This document shows, piece by piece, positions 59,457 to 64,000 of a DNA stretch of 64,000 nt. The notes under the pieces are model-generated. The model ran no database searches and had not been told where the DNA came from. It saw only the letters and a list, made by a program, of their open reading frames with translations. The stretch comes from Rickettsia hoogstraalii. Its GTDB lineage: Bacteria > Pseudomonadota > Alphaproteobacteria > Rickettsiales > Rickettsiaceae. Position 1 is the stretch's first letter; every line of letters begins with the position of its first letter. The position numbers and the translations under genes were made by a program. Location of the stretch: assembly GCF_000825685.1 (NCBI RefSeq), contig NZ_CCXM01000001.1, forward strand, positions 62,001-126,000. The letters run 5' to 3'.

Positions 59457-59506
59457 CATAACTTTCTTTGCTTCATAAGGGAAGTTATGATACTTGCCTT
59501 TTTCTT
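59457..59506 (+). terminator. Rho-independent terminator
   Basis: CATAACTT (59457-59464) pairs with AAGTTATG (59482-59489), then CCTTTTTCTT. The same stem recurs at 60199-60231 after the next gene. Confidence 0.6.
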
Positions 59507-59547
59507 AAAAATAATTAATAATTTCTATACGCAAACCTTATATTTTA

Positions 59548-59576
59548 TTGACAAAATTTTACAAATTCTATGTATT
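59548..59576 (+). promoter_or_regulatory. Candidate promoter of the 59648 gene
   Basis: TTGACA (59548-59553), 17-base spacer, TGTATT. The hairpin CCATATTCCATGG with a T-run (59599-59616) follows before the GTG start. Confidence 0.45.
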
Positions 59577-59647
59577 TCCGTTTTCAAAAATTCAGAATCC
59601 ATATTCCATGGTTTTTAAGATTTTAATTTAAATAAGGATATATTTTT

Positions 59648-60175
59648 GTGAAAGAGTCATTAGTTGAAAAATTAAAAAAAGATACAGTAAAACCACTAGA
59701 GACGACAGATTATTTGAGCATACTTATCGAAATTAGAAAGTTTATTGAAGCTAGTAATATTGATAATATAGCGTTAAGGCAAGGCTTGTTGTCCTTAGAG
59801 CAGGTTTCAAAAGAAGCAAAAAATAATAATGAAGCTATTATAAAAGGTAACGACATATTAGAGTTACTTGCTCAAAATTTACCGGTAACTAAAAGCGATC
59901 CATTAAAAGCAGAAATATTTCACGTAATACTAAATGATTGTAGTGATTATTATAGAAATAATGAAGATGTTAATAATACATATCAATGGCTTAAAGAAGT
60001 TGGCGTAAGATTTAGTGTAGTTAGAACTGCAAGTTTAAATGAAGAAACATTAACCTCAGAAAACTTTAACTTTGATAAAAAGTCAGCTGAGTTAGAGCCT
60101 GTAGTAATAGAACTTGAACAAATATTAGAAACATTAGGTATTACTAAAGATAATTTTGACGCTAATGATTTATAA
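59648..60175 (+). CDS. Unknown helical acidic protein
   Basis: 175 residues from GTG 59648; a helical body (YLSILIEIRKFIEASNIDNI) and an acidic C-terminus (ELEPVVIELEQILETLGITK). No signal peptide, membrane segment or known domain. Leader hairpin and terminator have the same form as those of the broken gene just upstream, which suggests an old tandem duplication of the cassette, though the proteins themselves are not clearly similar. Confidence 0.6.
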   Translation: MKESLVEKLKKDTVKPLETTDYLSILIEIRKFIEASNIDNIALRQGLLSLEQVSKEAKNNNEAIIKGNDILELLAQNLPVTKSDPLKAEIFHVILNDCSDYYRNNEDVNNTYQWLKEVGVRFSVVRTASLNEETLTSENFNFDKKSAELEPVVIELEQILETLGITKDNFDANDL

Positions 60176-60198
60176 GTAATCTTGTTTGTTTCTTATCT

Positions 60199-60231
60199 CA
60201 TAACTTCCCTTGCTTCATAAGATAAGTTATG
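60199..60231 (+). terminator. Rho-independent-type hairpin after the 59648 gene
   Basis: CATAACTT/AAGTTATG stem as at 59457, but without a T-run. It covers the ATG at 60210, which makes that ATG unlikely as the start of the transglycosylase gene. Confidence 0.45.
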
Positions 60232-60306
60232 GTAGGCTAGTTTATCTTATTGTAACTCAAGTTTATTTTAGCGTTGCCGGTATGGTTTGGGAATTGTGCC
60301 AAAATT

Positions 60307-60426
60307 GTCATTGCGAGCGACTACAAGGAGCGTGGCAATCCAGCAAAACAATAAAAAAATTCTGTAAATCAGAATTTTTTACTGGATTGCTTCGTCAATT
60401 ACTTCGTAATTTTCCTCGCAATGACG
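60307..60426. repeat. Palindromic repeat overlapping a gene start
   Basis: GTCATTGCGAGCGAC to CCTCGCAATGACG, with the central TTCTGTAAATCAGAATTTTT. Its last base directly precedes the hydrophobic signal sequence of the transglycosylase. Confidence 0.85.
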
Positions 60427-61124
60427 TTAAAACTATACTACTCCTATTATTATCCTTTCTCTTCTTTTCAAATCCGGCTATTGCCGATCCTGAAATAGCT
60501 GAATCCTTTAAATGTTCAAAACTTTTTCCTTACTTTGAAAAAAAATTTAATATCCCATCTAATACATTACATTCAATAGCTTTAAAAGAATCGGGGAAAA
60601 AACATACAACCCGTAAAATTAGAGTAGTATGGCCTTGGACGGTAAATGTTGAAGGAAAAGGCTATCATTTTAACACAAAAAGAGAAGCCGTAAGTTTTGT
60701 TAGAATAGAGCTTATAAAAGGGCGAGAGAGTATTGATGTCGGATGTATGCAGATTAACTTAAGACATCATTTGGAAGCTTTTACTTCCCTTGAACAGGCA
60801 TTCGATCCAAATAATAATATCCGTTACGGTGCAGAATTTTTACGTTCAAAATATGATCAACTAGGGAGCTGGCACAAAGCTATAGCACATTACCACTCAG
60901 CCACTCATTCTTTAGGGTTTAAATATAAGCAAGATGTAGTTAAAATAGCAAGTAATATGGCTCTTTATAAAGCATCCTTACATAGTTATCTAAATAATAA
61001 TGAAGGGGCTTTAGAAGATACAATTCCGATAAATAATAACAAAGTTCAAAAAAAATCACTTTTTAGTGGCAATAAAAGATACAGAAGTAGTATTATGATA
61101 CCGGTTCCTGCTAAAATTAATTAA
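60387..61124 (+). CDS. Lytic transglycosylase (SLT/GH23), exported
   Basis: Cleaves peptidoglycan glycan strands. HSIALKESGKKH holds the catalytic Glu, and IDVGCMQINLRHH and IRYGAEFLRSKYDQLGSWHK the other SLT motifs. The signal sequence is KTILLLLLSFLFFSNPAIA. The start is a problem: the stretch before it is the palindromic repeat, read in frame. TTG at 60387 gives a good basic n-region (LLRQLLRNFPRNDVK) made of repeat sequence; the far ATG at 60210 lies in a terminator hairpin. I choose 60387. The tail beyond residue 200 is unstructured and basic. Confidence 0.8.
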   Translation: MLRQLLRNFPRNDVKTILLLLLSFLFFSNPAIADPEIAESFKCSKLFPYFEKKFNIPSNTLHSIALKESGKKHTTRKIRVVWPWTVNVEGKGYHFNTKREAVSFVRIELIKGRESIDVGCMQINLRHHLEAFTSLEQAFDPNNNIRYGAEFLRSKYDQLGSWHKAIAHYHSATHSLGFKYKQDVVKIASNMALYKASLHSYLNNNEGALEDTIPINNNKVQKKSLFSGNKRYRSSIMIPVPAKIN

Positions 61125-61128
61125 TTTT

Positions 61129-61737
61129 ATGAATATACTTGTTGAACTTAAAAAATTGGCTGCGTCATCCTACAAGTTCTGCGGTGCTCACGTATTAAGT
61201 ATACGCTCCGCTCCTCGCCTCGTGGATTCCTTGCTCTTTTTCAAGTTGAACTTCGTATCACAACTATTAATTTGTTTTTTAATATTAGTAAGTGCGGTAA
61301 AAGTAAATGCCGATTTTAACAATATTCAAGATAATTTTGAATATCAGGAAGAGCAGCTAACAATAGAATTACCTTGGAGTGATTGTACCGAAATTCATAA
61401 ATTATTAGAGGAAAAATTATCTTTTTCAGAACAACAAATAAAAAAAGAAAATAAAATTCATGAGAAATATAAGCAATTTTATTTAAAACATAATAATCCT
61501 ACTAATTTTTCTATGCAATTTCTTGAGAAAAAATCTGAGACTAATGGAGTAGAAACTTTAATATCAGGTTTTTTAAAATTTTGTGAAGATAATTTCCAAA
61601 CTAGTAAAAGTAAATCTAATTCCCTAAATTATTATATTAAAAAACAACAAGATCAATGGTTTAATGATATAAGAAACGAGAATTACAAAATATATTATAG
61701 AAAAAAATACGAAGATAATATCTTTAGAAATAATTAA
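61129..61737 (+). CDS. Exported hypothetical protein with repeat-derived N-terminus
   Basis: 202 residues. Residues 1-45 come from a palindromic element (61135-61262: TTGTTGAACTTAAAAAATTG to CTCTTTTTCAAGTTGAACTT), and a signal-type hydrophobic stretch (QLLICFLILVSAVKVNA) follows. The mature part is helical (EKLSFSEQQIKKENKIHEKY) and unknown. It begins four bases after the transglycosylase stop and probably forms an operon with it. Confidence 0.65.
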   Translation: MNILVELKKLAASSYKFCGAHVLSIRSAPRLVDSLLFFKLNFVSQLLICFLILVSAVKVNADFNNIQDNFEYQEEQLTIELPWSDCTEIHKLLEEKLSFSEQQIKKENKIHEKYKQFYLKHNNPTNFSMQFLEKKSETNGVETLISGFLKFCEDNFQTSKSKSNSLNYYIKKQQDQWFNDIRNENYKIYYRKKYEDNIFRNN

Positions 61738-61804
61738 TTTATTTCAGTACTTGATTCATATATTATTTAATTTATATTAACTATAATAATATACAGGGTT
61801 ATTT

Positions 61805-62261
61805 ATGTTAAAGAAATTTATATTAGTATTGTTGTGTATAAGTAGTTATAAATCTCTAGGAGAATCCAATAAGACCGAGAACAATATTTCAGGGATATTA
61901 AAGAAAAAAAGTTTCTAGTAATGATAAACAACTAAAGCCTGTCTACTTAGAGCATTTGGATCTAACTTCGGATTTAAATCCTTTAGAAAAAAGCCTGTTG
62001 AGTTTAGAACTTTTATCGCCTAATAATAAAAATACGAAACCTATAATTGTAGGTATTCAGGAGAATTTTGAAGGGCTAGATAGAGTTAAAGGGGATGATA
62101 TTCGCACTGCAAGACAGAGAGAACTTGTTCAAAATAGTTTACTAGGAGATTTTTTAGGAGGTTTTATTTCTCGACCGTCACCAACAATTTTAGGAGAGAA
62201 AATTCAAGATAGGAGAGAATTATATATTCAACAGATTAAAGCTAAAAAATCACCGAAATAA
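61805..62261 (+). pseudogene. Exported hypothetical protein, frameshifted in an A-run
   Basis: ATG 61805 gives a signal peptide (MLKKFILVLLCISSYKSLGE). The frame stops at 61918 after an A-run; removing one A joins ILKKK to VSSNDKQLKPVYLEHLDLTS and the frame runs to 62261. The TTG-started piece from 61956 has 101 residues. No known family. Confidence 0.6.
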
Positions 62262-63159
62262 TGCTGTAGAGGGGATAAGTAACAGCTTATTTATCAAGCA
62301 TGCAGCTAATGATATAATAAGTCGATTAGGGATGATTGATAAGGATTTTTCGGATATTCTAGAAATATCGGCTAAATGCGGTTACCTTACAAAGCTGTTA
62401 AAAACTACCTACCGAAATGCCGATATTACTGCGACGGATATGTCACCTTTATTGCTTGATTCTTTTGAGCATGGTCGTAAATTATTAATTAGACATCTTT
62501 CCAAACCAGCTTATAGAGAGGAATTTAAAGGAGACACGGAACGCAGGACCGCAGCGTACACAAGCGTACGTGAGGATTCGAGTACCGGATCGACGTCTAA
62601 ATTACCTCTAGAAGCGAAGTTTGGAAAGATGTCTATTGATGATGAAGATTTAGAATTCCCAAAAGACTCGTTTGATTTAATTATTTATTCATTAGGGTTA
62701 CACTGGATAAATGATGTGCAGAGTTTTCTATCTAATATAAGAACATTTTTAAAGCCTGACGGTATTTTTATCGGTAATTTTGTCGGCGGAAATAGTTTAA
62801 AGAATTTACGTAAATCCTTAATAGATGCCGAAACAGCAAGTGGCTTTAAACACTCTCCTCATATTTCTCCCTTTATTCATTTTGACCATGTCCCAATGCT
62901 ATTATCACAAGCAGAATTTGCCGAAGTAATTGTTGATTATGAAAATATAGAGCTAAAATTTGATAATCCTTTAGCTTTAATGAGGGAAGTAAAAAATATC
63001 GGTGAGTCAAATTCACTAAATGCTAGTCACAATTACGCTATTTCTAAAAAGATGTTCTCTTTACTACAAAATTATACAAACGGCTTTGAAGATAATATTA
63101 CTTTAATTAGTTTTATTGCTTCGCCAAATAAGAATAGTATAAGATTAAAGTTGTTATAA
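62224..63159 (+). CDS. SAM-dependent methyltransferase (BioC/NDUFAF5-like) with RPE-1 insertion
   Basis: Class I methyltransferase. The N-terminus [32 protein letters not shown] matches the family opening (FDR-L-K-HR-RA); motif I is [15 protein letters not shown] (with C for the usual G), then [17 protein letters not shown]-1 is inserted in frame (62493-62632, about residues 91-136), between motifs I and post-[21 protein letters not shown] resumes the fold. No AUG opens the N-terminus; AUA 62224 with AGGAGAG six bases before it takes the place. ATG 62332 is the next start and would lose 36 residues. It overlaps the previous gene by 38 bases. Confidence 0.75.
   Translation: MFNRLKLKNHRNNAVEGISNSLFIKHAANDIISRLGMIDKDFSDILEISAKCGYLTKLLKTTYRNADITATDMSPLLLDSFEHGRKLLIRHLSKPAYREEFKGDTERRTAAYTSVREDSSTGSTSKLPLEAKFGKMSIDDEDLEFPKDSFDLIIYSLGLHWINDVQSFLSNIRTFLKPDGIFIGNFVGGNSLKNLRKSLIDAETASGFKHSPHISPFIHFDHVPMLLSQAEFAEVIVDYENIELKFDNPLALMREVKNIGESNSLNASHNYAISKKMFSLLQNYTNGFEDNITLISFIASPNKNSIRLKLL
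62493..62632 (+). repeat. RPE-1, in-frame copy
   Basis: 140-bp palindrome with ends ACATCTTTCC and GGAAAGATGT. The peptide [20 protein letters not shown] is close to the textbook RPE-1 form; the copy at 43008 is more diverged. Confidence 0.92.
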
Positions 63160-63189
63160 AGGCGATAGTGGTGTATTTTTACAGTATTA

Positions 63190-63282
63190 CGTCATTGCGA
63201 GCGACTAAAAGGAGCGTGGCAATCTCAGGAATCTTGCCTGAGATTGCTTCGTCAATTATTTCATAATTTCCTCGCAATGACG
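63190..63282. repeat. Rickettsia palindromic repeat (GCAATGACG family)
   Basis: CGTCATTGCGAGCGAC to CCTCGCAATGACG, with the GGCAATCTCAGG/CCTGAGATTGC inner stem, between the methyltransferase and lpd. Confidence 0.85.
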
Positions 63283-63311
63283 ATCCAACAATTTATTAAG
63301 GTCAAACAAAT

Positions 63312-64000
63312 ATGCAAGAATTTGATTTAGTGGTAATAGGTAGCGGGCCGGCCGGTTATACAGGTAGTATTAGAGCTGCTCAGCTTGGTATGAAAGTAGC
63401 GTGTGTTGAGAAAAACGATACTCTCGGTGGCACTTGTTTAAATATAGGATGCATACCGTCGAAAGCTTTACTTAATTCCTCTGAAAAATATGAAGAAGCT
63501 TTAAAGCATTTTGAGAGTATAGGTATTACTGCAGATGTAAAATTAGATTTACAAAAAATGCTAGCTAATAAAGATAAAGTAGTTTCTGACCTTACAAAAG
63601 GGATAGAAAGCTTATTTGCCAAAAATAAGATTACTAGGATAAAGGGTGAAGCTAAAATTATCACGAGCAACATCGTTGAAGTAAATAAAGAGCAAATTAA
63701 AGCCAAAAATATCCTAATTACTACAGGTTCCAGCGTCATAGAAATACCAAATATCAAAATAGATGAAGAGTTTATTGTTTCATCTACCGGAGCTTTAAAG
63801 CTTTCTAAAGTACCTGAGAACTTAATAGTTGTCGGGGGAGGATATATAGGCTTAGAACTCGGCTCAGTTTGGCGTCGTTTAGGTGCTAAAGTAACGGTTA
63901 TTGAGTATGCACCGAGCATTGTGCCTATGCTTGATAAGGAAATTGCTACGCAGTTTATGAAGCTACAGCAAAAACAAGGTATAGAGTTTAAGCTGAATAC
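63312..64000 (+). CDS. lpdA: Dihydrolipoamide dehydrogenase (E3), N-terminal part
   Basis: FAD/NAD flavoprotein that reoxidises dihydrolipoyl groups of 2-oxoacid dehydrogenase complexes. FDLVVIGSGPAGYTGSIRAA is the FAD-binding GxGxxG loop, GGTCLNIGCIPSKALL holds the redox Cys pair (C-x4-C), and LIVVGGGYIGLELGSVWRRL starts the NAD domain. Cut by the right edge after about 230 codons. Start ATG 63312 is standard for the family. Confidence 0.95.
   Translation, partial: MQEFDLVVIGSGPAGYTGSIRAAQLGMKVACVEKNDTLGGTCLNIGCIPSKALLNSSEKYEEALKHFESIGITADVKLDLQKMLANKDKVVSDLTKGIESLFAKNKITRIKGEAKIITSNIVEVNKEQIKAKNILITTGSSVIEIPNIKIDEEFIVSSTGALKLSKVPENLIVVGGGYIGLELGSVWRRLGAKVTVIEYAPSIVPMLDKEIATQFMKLQQKQGIEFKLN

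Noticed and set aside
60210-60386. ATG 60210 as start of the lytic transglycosylase
   Set aside because: It lies in a terminator-type hairpin and would place about 70 repeat-derived residues before the signal sequence.
63380-63919. 179-codon reverse frame at the right edge
   Set aside because: Antisense shadow of the dihydrolipoamide dehydrogenase gene, which has clear FAD and redox-Cys motifs.

Overview
The window is AT-rich bacterial chromosome that I read as a Rickettsia, outside the typhus-type minimal genomes. The evidence is: Rickettsia palindromic elements (RPE-1 read in frame inside two genes; the family ending in GCAATGACG scattered between genes); housekeeping genes with short rickettsial forms (prfA, recJ, rho, sppA, an 80-residue IHF/HU protein, cmk, rpsA, clpP, fni, yebC, rpmJ); and a degraded conjugative element of the Rickettsiales amplified genetic element (RAGE) type. 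The species cannot be fixed from sequence reading alone.

Layout. 1-7.6 kb: chromosomal core, from the 3' end of pdhC through prfA, recJ, rho, sppA and an IHF-like gene to a small lipoprotein, with palindromic repeats in most gaps. 7.6-34.4 kb: mobile DNA. I interpret it as two RAGE remnants in tandem, separated by a 46-bp copy of the 3' half of tRNA-Val(GAC) at 17303-17348; the complete tRNA-Val lies at 34334-34410. The left remnant holds a decayed transporter/BNR pair, an IS66 scrap, a broken ankyrin gene, split ppGpp synthetase and hydrolase genes, a histidine kinase, a Dam methylase and a frameshifted replication-initiator-like gene. The right remnant holds an amber-interrupted integrase, a Panacea/YoeB-type toxin-antitoxin pair, an F-type transfer operon (traL, E, K, B, V, C, D) with a large internal deletion, an Rpn-type nuclease gene, a TraA relaxase without helicase core, a TraD_Ti remnant, an intact MFS transporter overlapping a BNR (sialidase-fold) gene, and a second ppGpp hydrolase. 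The transporter/BNR block is duplicated (7632-9431 and 30713-32632).

34.4-56 kb: core genes (cmk, rpsA, clpP, tRNA-Ala, fni, tRNA-Ser) mixed with small accessory genes, many broken: an aminoglycoside-phosphotransferase-like gene, at least six GNAT acetyltransferase genes, AlaX, a CatB-like acetyltransferase, a GNAT-MazG fusion, a TPR protein, a Phd/ParE pair and an IS110-family element that truncates its neighbour. 56-64 kb: GlmU-like uridylyltransferase, YebC, RpmJ, two similarly organised genes with hairpin leaders, a lytic transglycosylase whose 5' end overlaps a repeat, a methyltransferase carrying RPE-1, and the start of a dihydrolipoamide dehydrogenase gene. pdhC at the left edge and lpd at the right edge encode E2 and E3 type subunits of 2-oxoacid dehydrogenase complexes.

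About thirty genes are broken by one frameshift or one stop codon, several in A or G runs. This fits rickettsial reductive evolution, but for the homopolymer cases a sequencing or assembly error cannot be excluded from the sequence alone.
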